Counted from the first letter of the stretch, positions 1-8,499 are shown. The stretch is 54,350 bases of DNA from Klenkia sp. PcliD-1-E (GCF_024124375.1 NZ_JAMXRZ010000007.1:1-54350); one strand, 5' to 3'. The notes: generated by a model from the sequence alone, not told the origin. Numbers and translations are program-made.

Positions 1-127
1 TCGGTCAGCCCGCAGAACGTGTCCGACACCGGGTAGCCCAGGCCACCGGTCTCGTACCCCCGCGCACCCCACGCCGACAGCACCGTCCCCCGCACCACCG
101 CCGCACCCGTGGCAGGCGACCAGTAGA
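1..127. repeat. Direct repeat inside LGFP coding region, copy A
   Basis: Bases 1-127 are identical to 325-451, at an offset of 324 bases (108 codons, two LGFP units). The identity may continue beyond the window start. The first mismatch is 128 (c) against 452 (t). Confidence 0.95.
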
Positions 128-2174
128 CCGAGCCGCCGCTGAACACCTGGAAGCAGCCGCCGCCGCGCAGACCGCAGTTCTCGTCACCGGTCGGGTAGCC
201 CAGCGGCCCGTTCTCCCAACCCGAAGCACCCCACGCATCACGGATCGCCCCCCGGACCCACTGCACCGGGGTGCCGGAGCTCCCGTACAGCGAACCCCCC
301 TGGAACCGCTGGAAGCACCCACCGTCGGTCAGCCCGCAGAACGTGTCCGACACCGGGTAGCCCAGGCCACCGGTCTCGTACCCCCGCGCACCCCACGCCG
401 ACAGCACCGTCCCCCGCACCACCGCCGCACCCGTGGCAGGCGACCAGTAGATCGAGCCGTTGGCGTACGCCCGGAAGCAACCCCCGGACCGCAGGCCGCA
501 CGACAGCACCCCCACGGGGGCACCCAGGGAGCCCCCGCTACCACCCTCCTCGGCGTACCGGATGTCGACGGGCGTGCTGGCTCCCCCGGTGGCGACCACC
601 CGGACGGTGGCGCCCGCGGCGGTGGTCCCCTGGACCGTCACCGACCACGCCGAGCGCCCGACGGACGTGCTCGGGCCGACCGGGAGCGCCTGCTGCAGGT
701 CCGAGGTCCAGCCCGCGGACGCCGACGGGGAACCGTCCAGCAGCAGCGAGGTGTCCGAGCCCGAGGACGCCCGGCGCACGACGACGCCGCTGTCGAGGCG
801 GTAGGCGTTGCGCGCGTCACCGAGCCAGGCGTCCTGCCCGCTGGGCTGGCGGTACTCCAGGTAGTACACGGTGCCGTCGGTCGCGGTCAGCGTGACCGCC
901 CGCGTCCCCGAGGTCGCGGAGACCGGGGCGAGGGTGATCGTGGTGGCCGCGCTGGAGGTGCCCAGGGCGACCTCCTCGGCGGCGGGGAGCAACCCCAGCC
1001 GATCGGCCTGCACGGCGTTCAGCGTGCCGACCTGGCCCCAGGAGATGCCCATGACGTCGTAGAAGTCGTAGTAGGCCCGGGTCTGGCAGGTGCCGGACTC
1101 CAGGGATGCGTCGCACTGCAGCTCCGAGGAGTGCCCGAGGCCGAAGTTGTGGCCGAGCTCGTGGGCCATCACCGACAGCGCGGCGGCCTGCACGTAGGAG
1201 CGGCCACCGGAGCCGATGGAGGAGCCGACCGTGCCCAGGCCGTAGGCGCAGCCCGAGGTGCCCGGGGGGACGTAGAGCATCAGGTGCTTGCCGGCACCCT
1301 GCGTCCAGCCGATCTGCGCGGCCACGTCGCTCCAGAGGTTGAACGCGGACGAGCAGGTCTGCGACGAGCGCACCCAGCCCGCGGCCCCGGCCACGGCCGC
1401 GATGCGCACGGTGCCGTTGCTCTGCTCGTCCCAGAACGAGGACACCGCCCCGTTCAGGGTGTCCACGACCGTCCCGATGCTCATGCTGTCCGCCGTGGCG
1501 CCGGCGGGGAGGACCAGGACGGCGGTGACGGTGTTCGTGGGTGCGGTGCCGGCCGACGCGGTGGTCGGGTCCGGGGCCGCGGCGTCGACGACCGTGGCGG
1601 CCTGCACCTCGACGGCGGGCTCGATGCCCTGCTGGGTGGTCGCCTCGTCGGTGACCTCGTCGCCCACGGTCACCGCGAGGGTGGACCCGACCTCGACGTC
1701 GGGCAGCGCGTCGGTCGGGACGCGGACGGCATCGCCCTCGGCCGGCTCGATCCAGCTCAGCGGCTCCTCGGGGTGGTCGTCGTACCCGGCCGCGTCCTCG
1801 TGCGCGTGCTCCGCGGCGGTGGGGTCGGGCCAGGCCTGCATGAGCTGGCCGACGACGACGTCCCCGGGGTCGGTGCCCTCGGTGGACGGCGCGACCTCGG
1901 TGGACGGCGCGACCTGGGTGGACGGCGCGACCTGGGTGGACGGCGCGGCGGCCTCCGTGGACGGCGCAGTGGTCCCCGTGGACGGCGCGGCCGGCTCGGT
2001 GGACGGCGCGGCCGGCTCGGTGGACGGCGCGGCGGTCTCCGTGGACGGCGCCGGATCCTGGGCGACGGCAGGGTCCGCCTGGGCGGCCGGGGCGACGGCG
2101 AAGGTCGCCAGCACCGCAGCGGTGGCGGTCAGCACGGCACCGCGCAGCGCGCGACGACGACGGGTGTGCAGCAC
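1..2174 (-). CDS. Secreted zinc metalloprotease with C-terminal LGFP repeats (partial, 3' end outside window)
   Basis: An exported metzincin-type protease probably held at the cell wall. The frame opens at GTG 2174 with AGGAG about 6 bases upstream and is open to the window edge. Residues 1-33 form an Arg-rich signal peptide ending in AQA. About 60 residues of Pro-Ser-Thr-Glu repeats follow, then a linker. The zinc motif HELGHNFGLGH starts at H338 and is followed by a YDVMG Met-turn, as in gametolysin/reprolysin-like peptidases. The C-terminal part carries LGFP repeats of about 54 residues (GLGYPxxxxxCGLxxGGCFQxFxGGS), known in actinobacterial cell-wall-anchored proteins. The repeats are still running at base 1, so the true C-terminus is unseen. 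Family assignment is firm; the substrate is unknown. Confidence 0.88.
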   Translation of the reverse strand, partial: MLHTRRRRALRGAVLTATAAVLATFAVAPAAQADPAVAQDPAPSTETAAPSTEPAAPSTEPAAPSTGTTAPSTEAAAPSTQVAPSTQVAPSTEVAPSTEGTDPGDVVVGQLMQAWPDPTAAEHAHEDAAGYDDHPEEPLSWIEPAEGDAVRVPTDALPDVEVGSTLAVTVGDEVTDEATTQQGIEPAVEVQAATVVDAAAPDPTTASAGTAPTNTVTAVLVLPAGATADSMSIGTVVDTLNGAVSSFWDEQSNGTVRIAAVAGAAGWVRSSQTCSSAFNLWSDVAAQIGWTQGAGKHLMLYVPPGTSGCAYGLGTVGSSIGSGGRSYVQAAALSVMAHELGHNFGLGHSSELQCDASLESGTCQTRAYYDFYDVMGISWGQVGTLNAVQADRLGLLPAAEEVALGTSSAATTITLAPVSATSGTRAVTLTATDGTVYYLEYRQPSGQDAWLGDARNAYRLDSGVVVRRASSGSDTSLLLDGSPSASAGWTSDLQQALPVGPSTSVGRSAWSVTVQGTTAAGATVRVVATGGASTPVDIRYAEEGGSGGSLGAPVGVLSCGLRSGGCFRAYANGSIYWSPATGAAVVRGTVLSAWGARGYETGGLGYPVSDTFCGLTDGGCFQRFQGGSLYGSSGTPVQWVRGAIRDAWGASGWENGPLGYPTGDENCGLRGGGCFQVFSGGSVYWSPATGAAVVRGTVLSAWGARGYETGGLGYPVSDTFCGLT
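325..451. repeat. Direct repeat inside LGFP coding region, copy B
   Basis: Second copy of the 127-base exact repeat that starts at base 1. It lies in frame in the metalloprotease gene and encodes one LGFP unit plus flanks. Identity at synonymous sites implies recent duplication or gene conversion. Confidence 0.95.
1881..2052 (-). repeat. Tandem repeat coding for APSTE-type linker
   Basis: Nine in-frame units of 18 or 21 bases with the core gtggacggcgcg (plus strand) encode a run of APST(E/Q/G) units just after the signal peptide. This is a flexible, probably wall-spanning linker and a likely site of length variation. Confidence 0.85.
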
Positions 2175-2248
2175 GATCAGCTCCTGGGCAGGGGGGACCT
2201 GACCAGGACGTCGTCACACCGGCCGCCCTGCTGGAGCGGCGTCACCCG

Positions 2249-3046
2249 TCAGAGGTAGTGCGCCGCCTGGCGCTCCACCGCAGCGCCGTACCCCCCGCCG
2301 AACAGGACGGCGTGCAGCAGCAGCGGGTGCAGCTGGTGGATGCCCTGCCGCTCCCGCCACCCCTCGGCCAGCGGCGCGACCTCCGCGTAGGCCGCCTCGA
2401 GGCGGTCCAGGTGCGGCGCGCCGAAGAGGGCCAGCAGCGCCAGGTCGGTCTCCCGGTGCCCGGCGTGCGCGGCGGCGGCGTCGACCAGCCAGACCCGGCC
2501 GTCGGCGCCCCAGAGCAGGTTGCCGCTCCACAGGTCGCCGTGCAGCCGGGCCGGCGGCTCGGCCGGGACCAGCTCCCCGAGCCGGTCGCAGACCGCCTCG
2601 ACCGCTGCGGCACCGGCAGCCGACAGCGACCCGTCGTCCCGCGCCGAGCGCACCAGGGGCAGCAGCCGGGCGCGCGCGAAGAACGTCGCCCAGTCGTCCG
2701 ACGATCGCGCGTCCAGCGGGACGGTGGCGGCGAACCCCGGTCCCCCGAACCGGTCCTCCGGTGCCGCGTGGAGGTGCGCCAGCGCAGCACCGAACCGGGC
2801 GGCGGCCGCGGACCTGGGTGGCCCGGTGTCCACCCACTCGAGCGCCAGCGAACGGTCGGTCACCTCGACGACCGCGGGGACCGGCGGGCCGCCGTCCACC
2901 CGCAGCCGGTCCAGCCCGCGCGCCTCGGCGGCGAAGAACCCGGCCGGTGCCCCGTCGAGCTCCTTGACGAACACCGGTCCACCGGCCCGATCCTCCCGGT
3001 AGGAGGCGCAGATGTCCCCGCCCGCGACGGGGACCCGCCGGGTCAC
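2249..3046 (-). CDS. Fructosamine kinase family protein (FN3K-like)
   Basis: A 265-residue member of the fructosamine/ketosamine kinase family (APH-like fold), which phosphorylates sugar adducts on amines and so starts deglycation. Visible motifs are an N-terminal lysine segment (FVKEL, about residue 28), LHGDLWSGN at 168-176 as the catalytic loop, and LVDAAAAHAGHRETDLAL in place of the usual DPA..YGHRE.DLA metal-binding segment, so the DP(A) Pro is lost. The start is GTG 3046, which shares GTGA with the stop of lpdA and implies translational coupling. Longer upstream readings run antisense or out of phase through lpdA. The physiological substrate is inferred only from the family. Confidence 0.85.
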   Translation of the reverse strand: MTRRVPVAGGDICASYREDRAGGPVFVKELDGAPAGFFAAEARGLDRLRVDGGPPVPAVVEVTDRSLALEWVDTGPPRSAAAARFGAALAHLHAAPEDRFGGPGFAATVPLDARSSDDWATFFARARLLPLVRSARDDGSLSAAGAAAVEAVCDRLGELVPAEPPARLHGDLWSGNLLWGADGRVWLVDAAAAHAGHRETDLALLALFGAPHLDRLEAAYAEVAPLAEGWRERQGIHQLHPLLLHAVLFGGGYGAAVERQAAHYL

Positions 3047-4446
3047 TCGGGCTGGGAGTTCATCAGCCGCCGACCGGCCTCGGTGATCGACCCGGACAGC
3101 GAGGGGTAGATGGAGAAGGTCTGCGCGAGGTCGTCGACGGTGAGCCCCTTGCTCACCGCGAGGGTGATCGGCAGGACCAGCTCCGAGGCCCCCGGCGCCA
3201 CGACGACGCCGCCGACGACGACGCCGGTCGAGCGGCGCGCGAATATCTTCACGAACCCGTCCCGCAGGTCGCTCATCTTGGCCCGGGCGTTGGTGGCCAG
3301 CGGCAGCTGCACGCTGTCGATGTCCGACCCCTCGGGCAGCGTCTTCTCCTGCACTCCGACGGTGGCGATCTCGGGGTGGGTGAACACGTTGCCGGCGACG
3401 GTCTTGAGCCGGATCGGCGAGACGGCTTCGCCGAGGGCGTGCCACATGGCGATGCGGCCCTGCATGGCGGCGACCGAGGCGAGCTGGAAGACGCCGGTGA
3501 CGTCACCGGCGGCGTAGATGCCGGGCACCGAGGTGCGGGACACCCGGTCGACCACCACGTGTCCGGACGGCGACAGCTCCACGCCGCACTTCTCCAGGTT
3601 TAGCCCGTCGGTGTTCGGCACGGTGCCCACCGTCATGAGCGCATGCGACCCCGTGACCACCCGGCCGTCGGTCAGCCGGACCTCCACCCCGGTCGCGGTC
3701 CGCGTCACCGACTCGGCGCGGCCGCGGTCGGCGATCTTGCCTCCGCGGGACTGGAAGACCTGCTCGACCACGGCGGCGGCGTCGGCGTCCTCGCCGGGGA
3801 GCACCTGGTCGCGGGAGGAGACCAGGGTGACCGGCACGCCTGCCTCCAGGTAGCCGGACGCGAACTCCGCGCCCGTCACGCCGGACCCCACGACGACGAG
3901 GTGCTCGGGCAGCTCCTCCAGGTCGTACACGTCGCGCCAGGACAGGATCCGCTCGCCGTCGGGCTCGGCGCCGGGCAGCACCCGGGGGTCGGCGCCCGTG
4001 GCGACGAGGACGACGTCGGCCTCGACCTCCTGCCGCACGCCGCCGTCGACGTCGCAGATCTCGACCCGGTGCGCGATCAGCCCCCGGATCTCGTCGGACA
4101 ACCGGGCCTGGCCGCTGACGCACCGGACGCCGACGCTCTCCAGCCGGGCGTGGATGTCGGCCGACTGCGCCACCGCCAGGCCGCGGATGCGCTGGTTGAC
4201 CGCCGCGATGTCCAGGGTGACGTCGGCGAGGTCGGTGCCCTGCAGGCCGAGGACGGCGGAGTCGCGCACCGCCGTCATCGCGCCCGCGGCGGCGATGAGG
4301 GTCTTGGAGGGCACGCAGTCGGTGAGCACGCTCGCCCCGCCGAGGCCGTCCCGCTCGACGACGGTGACGTCGGCGCCGAGCTGGGCGGCGACGAGCGCGG
4401 CCTCGTAGCCGGCCGGTCCGCCGCCGATGATCACGATGCGGGTCAT
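3043..4446 (-). CDS. lpdA: NAD(P)H-quinone reductase LpdA (flavoprotein disulfide reductase fold)
   Basis: A 467-residue FAD enzyme. The N-terminal FAD site is IIGGGPAGYEAA, the NAD(P) site is VVVGSGVTGAEFA, and GIYAAGDVTG is present near residue 310. It is not a dihydrolipoamide dehydrogenase. At the redox disulfide position it reads LTDCVPSK (C44 alone, first Cys missing), and the C-terminal His-Glu segment is replaced by IYPSLSGSITEAGR. Both features match M. tuberculosis LpdA (Rv3303c), known as an NAD(P)H-quinone oxidoreductase. ATG 4446 begins exactly at the FAD motif. The fructosamine-kinase gene follows with a 4-base overlap. Confidence 0.92.
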   Translation of the reverse strand: MTRIVIIGGGPAGYEAALVAAQLGADVTVVERDGLGGASVLTDCVPSKTLIAAAGAMTAVRDSAVLGLQGTDLADVTLDIAAVNQRIRGLAVAQSADIHARLESVGVRCVSGQARLSDEIRGLIAHRVEICDVDGGVRQEVEADVVLVATGADPRVLPGAEPDGERILSWRDVYDLEELPEHLVVVGSGVTGAEFASGYLEAGVPVTLVSSRDQVLPGEDADAAAVVEQVFQSRGGKIADRGRAESVTRTATGVEVRLTDGRVVTGSHALMTVGTVPNTDGLNLEKCGVELSPSGHVVVDRVSRTSVPGIYAAGDVTGVFQLASVAAMQGRIAMWHALGEAVSPIRLKTVAGNVFTHPEIATVGVQEKTLPEGSDIDSVQLPLATNARAKMSDLRDGFVKIFARRSTGVVVGGVVVAPGASELVLPITLAVSKGLTVDDLAQTFSIYPSLSGSITEAGRRLMNSQPE

Positions 4447-4538
4447 GTCTGTACTCCCGGGCAGTGCGGCATGTGCACCACCCAGTCTCCCCGACCGCGA
4501 CGGGGACGTCGGCAGGCCACCCCGGCCGGCCGGCGCCC

Positions 4539-4544
4539 TAGGCT
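4539..4544 (+). promoter_or_regulatory. -10 box TAGGCT, leaderless promoter of the SGNH hydrolase gene
   Basis: TAGGCT ends 6 bases before GTG 4551, so transcription should start at or next to the start codon. It lies in the 104-base divergent gap with lpdA. Confidence 0.6.
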
Positions 4545-4550
4545 CCACGG

Positions 4551-5264
4551 GTGCTCCCCCGTGTGCCGCACCACCCCGTCGTCGCCCGCGCGGCGGCGGC
4601 CGCCGCGACCGCGTGGCTGCTGGCCGGTTGCACGGCGGGCGCCGTCGCCCCGGGTCCGGTCGCCGATCCGCCGGTCCCGGACGACGTCCTCGACCTGCTG
4701 GTCATCGGCGACTCGTACGCGGCCGGTGACGGGGCGCAGACCGCGATGACGTCCTTCGCCTGGGAGACCGGGCGCGACCTCGGCGCCCGGACCGCGGTGG
4801 ACGCGGTGGGCGGCACCGGGTTCGTCAACCCCGGGCCGTCGGGCCGCGACCAGCGCTACGCCACCCGGGTGGCGGCGCTCCCCGATGCGGTCCTCGACGT
4901 CGACGTGGTCGTGGTGGAGGGCGGGCTCAACGACCGGCAGAAGCCGCCGGACGACGTCCGGGACGCGGCCGAGGGCGTGCTGCGGTCCCTGGTGGCCCGT
5001 GCGCCGCACGCGCAGGTGGTCCTCGTGGGCGCCACCGCACCGCAACCTGCGGCGGCCCAGGACTCGGTCGCGGTCAACACCGCACTGGCGGGCGCCGCGC
5101 GGGCCGTGGGCGTGGTCTTCGTCGACCCCGTGGCCCGCGGGTGGTTCCCGGCCGACGAGGTCGCCGAGTACGTCGGGCCCGACGGCCTGCACCCCACCCA
5201 GGCGGGCCACGACCACCTCGCCCGGCTGCTCGCCGAGGTCGTCGCCGACCTGCCGCCGGGCTGA
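4551..5264 (+). CDS. SGNH/GDSL hydrolase, probable lipoprotein
   Basis: A 237-residue exported serine esterase of the SGNH family. The N-terminus has a hydrophobic stretch ending in a lipobox, LLAG-C27. Block I is GDSY with nucleophile S55, an oxyanion glycine lies near GGTGF (residues 87-91), block III is GGLND with N127, and block V is DGLHP with D211 and H214, so the complete catalytic set is visible. GTG 4551 is supported by the leaderless -10 box 6 bases upstream. It lies beside surface-sugar genes, so a role in deacylating surface glycans or lipids is plausible but unproven. Its stop faces the next gene's stop 14 bases away. Confidence 0.85.
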   Translation: MLPRVPHHPVVARAAAAAATAWLLAGCTAGAVAPGPVADPPVPDDVLDLLVIGDSYAAGDGAQTAMTSFAWETGRDLGARTAVDAVGGTGFVNPGPSGRDQRYATRVAALPDAVLDVDVVVVEGGLNDRQKPPDDVRDAAEGVLRSLVARAPHAQVVLVGATAPQPAAAQDSVAVNTALAGAARAVGVVFVDPVARGWFPADEVAEYVGPDGLHPTQAGHDHLARLLAEVVADLPPG

Positions 5265-5278
5265 GGTCGGCCGCCTCC

Positions 5279-7564
5279 TCAGCCGACGGCCTCCGGGTCC
5301 CGCAGGAGCACGGTGGCGGGCGGGTCGGCGGTGGTGGGGCACCCCGGGGCGGACACCGAGAGCTCGGCGCGCCGCACCGGTCCCGGCAGGTACAGCCGGA
5401 ACGGGGCGGCCTCGCTGACCCCGGCCGGGACCGTGGTGCTGGTGGTCACCTCCCCCGAGTCGGGGTCCCGCAGCGCGACGGTCACCTCCCCGGTGCAGCC
5501 CCCGGCCGCGACCTCCCCGCGGACCGTGCGGAAGGGCGCTCCCCCGTCCAGGGCGTCGACGTCGAGGAGGGCGTCCGGCGACAGCACCCAGTCCTGGTGG
5601 AAGGTGGACGTCACCGGGCCCTCCGGCGCACCGCTCACCGGCCGCAGCTGCGGCGGGGCCCAGAAGGTGCCCAGCTCGCCCGGGGCCTGCACGAGCTCGG
5701 CGGGCGGCAGGACCGTCACCCCGTCGGTCGGCAGCCGGTAGGCCGACCAGTCCCCGTCCAGGCCGGTGGCGACCGGGGCGCCCAGGAGATCGGTCAGCTG
5801 GGCGGTCACCGCGTCCGCGTCCGCGGGCGTGTACCCGCGCCGGTCGACGTGCACCGCGCAGAACCCACCCGCCGCCAACGGCTCGAGGTCCTCGGCGGTC
5901 AGCGAGTCCCCGAGCCTGGCCTGCCAGGCGCTCGCCGCGGTGTCCTTCATCGCTGCCGCGGACCACGTCTTGCCGGGGTTGGTGAGCGCCGGCCACAGCG
6001 GTTCGTAGTTCTCCAGGGCCTGCTTCGGGGGCGTCTCCGGGTAGCGCACGTAGGGGAGCTCGAGCACCGCGCACCGGCCGGGGACGGCGGCGTTCAGGGC
6101 CGCCGCGTACTGGTAGCCGGCCCCGCTCATCCGGCTCCCCGAGACCTCGGCGTCCGCGAAGTGCGCCCGCGCGGGGAGGACGGAGTCCACGACGACCACG
6201 ACGAGGCCCAGCCCCACCAGCACCCGGCCCGCCCGCGGCCGCACCCGTGGCCGCCACCGCAGCCCGACGACCGCGGCGGCGACGAAGAGCAGGGTGTACA
6301 TCTCCGGCAGCAGCCTGTTCCAGGCACGGATCTCGGGCATGACGAGGTAGGCGAAGAGGAGGTTCAGACCCCAGGGCACGAAGAACAGCAGGCACACCAG
6401 CGCCAGGAACCCGACGAGGGGCAGCGTCACCGCACCGGCCGCGAGCGCGTCCTCGCCGTCCTCGCGGTCCTCGCCGTCGTCGCCGTCCTCGGCGCCGCGC
6501 CCGACCCGTCCACCGTCCTCCACGGTCACGGCCCGCGCGGACCGGCGGCTGGACCGCACCACTCCCACCAGCACGACCACGCAGGCCAACACCGTGGCCA
6601 CCGAGCCGAAGTTGGACAACCGCTGACCCTCGGCGAGGTCGAGGTCCCCGACGTCGGACAGCAGCCCGGCGGACAGCTCCCCCGGGTAGAAGCGGCCGAG
6701 GACCGACGGCACCGGCGCGGGGATGAGGGCGAGGACCAGGGACCCCGCGTACAGGACGCTCTCGAGCGTCTCCCGCGCAGCCAGCGGTGCCAGCGGTGGG
6801 TGCGACCGGACGTAGAGGATCGACGGTGCGAGCAGGACGACGGTGCCGACGACGACCGCGACCGCGGGGACGGCCGCGAGGGCCGCATCGCGCACCCGGG
6901 CGCCCCGGACCCACCGCCAGGCAGCAGCGGCCGCGACGAGCAGCACGGTGAAGCAGGCGTAGTAGATGCCGCTCGCCGCCACCAGCAAGCCCGCCCCGAC
7001 CACCACGAGCCAGGCCCGTCGCCGGGCGGGGCCGCGCAACCGCTGCTCCAGCTGTCCGCTGCCCACCAGGAGAGCCAGGCCCACCCCCACGACCGCCGAG
7101 TAGGACGTCGCCAGGTAGACGTGGTCGGTCCGGTACCAGTGGAAGGGCACGAACGTCAGCGCCAGGGTCAGGACGACCGCCCAGGGACCGCGCAGCCCGG
7201 CGATGCCCAGGACCCAGATGCCGGCGAGCGCCGTGGCCGGGAAGGACAGCACGAACGCCAGGTTCAGACCCAGGAACGGGTTCCCGGCCACCCACGCCAG
7301 GAGCCCGGCGACCGCGTTCTGGACGACGTCGGCGGTCGGGTAGTAGCGCTGCTCGATGCCGAACGGGGCACCGAGCGAGGCATCGCCGAACGGCGCACCG
7401 GTCGACCAGAGGCGGGTCGCGGCGTAGGCCGGGAGCATGTCCCCGTCGTCCAGCGGCACCTGCAGGCGGTAGAGCCCCCCGCCGATGCCCAGCAGCGCGA
7501 GCAGGGTCGCCGACGCCGCCGCCACGACCGCGTCGAGCCGGCGGGGACGTCGCAGCACGCTCAC
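5279..7564 (-). CDS. Large multi-pass membrane protein, GT-C/YfhO-like, probable surface glycan glycosyltransferase
   Basis: A 761-residue protein with roughly 12 hydrophobic helices in the first 480 residues and a C-terminal extracytoplasmic domain of about 270 residues. The early loop DDGDMLPAYAATRLWSTG and the later MPEIRAWNRLLPEMY resemble GT-C type lipid-linked-sugar glycosyltransferases, which carry acidic residues in the first outer loop; no specific family was confirmed. A hydrophilic acidic loop (AEDGDDGEDREDGED) sits between helices. Start GTG 7564 shares GTGA with the stop of the upstream acetyltransferase/isomerase gene, so the two are translationally coupled. I infer transfer of the neighbouring deoxy-amino sugar to a surface polymer. 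Confidence 0.7.
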   Translation of the reverse strand: MSVLRRPRRLDAVVAAASATLLALLGIGGGLYRLQVPLDDGDMLPAYAATRLWSTGAPFGDASLGAPFGIEQRYYPTADVVQNAVAGLLAWVAGNPFLGLNLAFVLSFPATALAGIWVLGIAGLRGPWAVVLTLALTFVPFHWYRTDHVYLATSYSAVVGVGLALLVGSGQLEQRLRGPARRRAWLVVVGAGLLVAASGIYYACFTVLLVAAAAAWRWVRGARVRDAALAAVPAVAVVVGTVVLLAPSILYVRSHPPLAPLAARETLESVLYAGSLVLALIPAPVPSVLGRFYPGELSAGLLSDVGDLDLAEGQRLSNFGSVATVLACVVVLVGVVRSSRRSARAVTVEDGGRVGRGAEDGDDGEDREDGEDALAAGAVTLPLVGFLALVCLLFFVPWGLNLLFAYLVMPEIRAWNRLLPEMYTLLFVAAAVVGLRWRPRVRPRAGRVLVGLGLVVVVVDSVLPARAHFADAEVSGSRMSGAGYQYAAALNAAVPGRCAVLELPYVRYPETPPKQALENYEPLWPALTNPGKTWSAAAMKDTAASAWQARLGDSLTAEDLEPLAAGGFCAVHVDRRGYTPADADAVTAQLTDLLGAPVATGLDGDWSAYRLPTDGVTVLPPAELVQAPGELGTFWAPPQLRPVSGAPEGPVTSTFHQDWVLSPDALLDVDALDGGAPFRTVRGEVAAGGCTGEVTVALRDPDSGEVTTSTTVPAGVSEAAPFRLYLPGPVRRAELSVSAPGCPTTADPPATVLLRDPEAVG

Positions 7565-8499
7565 GTGTCGGCGCCCGCCCGCAGGTCGACCTCGGCGAGG
7601 AACTGGTCGTGGTCCCGGATGTAGTCGTCGGCGTCGTAGGGGTGGGAGGCCAGCACCAGCAGGACGGCGTCGGCGGTGTAGCGGTACTGCGTGCCCCAGA
7701 TCATCGGTGCCATGTGCAACCCGGTCTCGGGGCGGTCGAGCACGAACTCCTGGCGCTGCCGCCCGTCGTCGACGACCGCGTTGACGCTGCCCTGGACGCA
7801 GACCAGCAGCTGGTGGCACTCCCGGTGGGCGTGCGCACCCCGGACGTCCGTGGACGGGACGCCGAAGACGGTGAAGAACCGCTGCGGGACGAAGGGCAGG
7901 TCCGAGCCGAAGTTGGCGGCCACGAGGCTGCCCCGGAGGTCGTCGGCCCGGGTCATCCGCACGACGTCGACGCCGGGGACCCGGCTGACCGGGAGCCCGT
8001 CCACCGCAGCGGCTGCCGACCCATCCGCTCCGCCGGCGTCCACGTAGCCCACGATGCGTGCCGGGTTCCCGACGACCACCGCGTTCGGCGGTACGTCCTT
8101 GGTGACCACGGCACCGGCACCCACCATGGCTCGGCGCCCGATCGTGACGCCCGGCAGGACCACGCAGCCGGCGCCCAGGGACGCCCCCGGGCCGACGACC
8201 GTGGTGCTGAAGGTCCCCGGGTGCACCCGGCTGCGCGGGAAGGGGTCGTTGGTGAAGGTGGCGTTGGGCCCGACGAAGACGTCGTCGGCCAGCCGGACGC
8301 CGTCCCAGAGCTGGACGCCGCACTTGATGGTGACGCGGTCGCCCACCACGACGTCGTTCTCGACGAAGACGTGGTCGCAGACGTTGCAGTCGCGGCCGAT
8401 GACGGCGCCGGGCAGGACGTGCGCGAAGGCCCAGATGCGAGTGCCGTCCCCCACCGCCGTGGACTCGCAGATCCCCCGGTCGTGCACGAAGTGCCCCAT
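7561..8499 (-). CDS. Bifunctional sugar acyltransferase / dTDP-4-keto-6-deoxyhexose 3,4-ketoisomerase (WxcM-like)
   Basis: A 312-residue fusion. Residues 1-160 are a left-handed beta-helix hexapeptide acyltransferase (VFVENDVVVGD, FVGPNATFTNDPFPR, GAGAVVTKDVPPNAVVVGNPA). Residues from about 175 to 312 are a FdtA/WxcM-type cupin with RGAHAHRECHQLLVCVQGS and the conserved MIWGTQYRY. Known relatives isomerise dTDP-4-keto-6-deoxyglucose to the 3-keto sugar and N-acetylate the 3-amino product. The divergent neighbour is the matching aminotransferase, so the three steps to a dTDP-3-acetamido-3,6-dideoxyhexose are covered. ATG 8499 is preferred (GGAGG 7 bases upstream); GTG 8502 adds one residue. 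Confidence 0.88.
   Translation of the reverse strand: MGHFVHDRGICESTAVGDGTRIWAFAHVLPGAVIGRDCNVCDHVFVENDVVVGDRVTIKCGVQLWDGVRLADDVFVGPNATFTNDPFPRSRVHPGTFSTTVVGPGASLGAGCVVLPGVTIGRRAMVGAGAVVTKDVPPNAVVVGNPARIVGYVDAGGADGSAAAAVDGLPVSRVPGVDVVRMTRADDLRGSLVAANFGSDLPFVPQRFFTVFGVPSTDVRGAHAHRECHQLLVCVQGSVNAVVDDGRQRQEFVLDRPETGLHMAPMIWGTQYRYTADAVLLVLASHPYDADDYIRDHDQFLAEVDLRAGADT

Noticed and set aside
1-451. Repeats near the window start as a CRISPR array
   Set aside because: They are in-frame LGFP coding repeats with 324-base spacing, not short direct repeats with unique spacers.
817-2217. A 466-residue minus-strand frame across the metalloprotease gene
   Set aside because: It is out of phase with the frame that holds the signal peptide, HExxH motif and LGFP repeats, and has HRAGRAVHR-type low-complexity content.
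3043-4446. Call as dihydrolipoamide dehydrogenase of a 2-oxoacid complex
   Set aside because: The redox cysteine pair and C-terminal His-Glu are missing and no E1/E2 genes are nearby. The quinone reductase assignment fits better.
4443-7624. Very long open frames on both strands (for example 4443-7295 minus and 5141-7624 plus)
   Set aside because: They are antisense or out-of-phase readings of the SGNH hydrolase, GT-C-like and sugar genes, with Arg/Gly/Pro-biased composition and no domain. High GC removes stop codons, so long shadow frames are expected.
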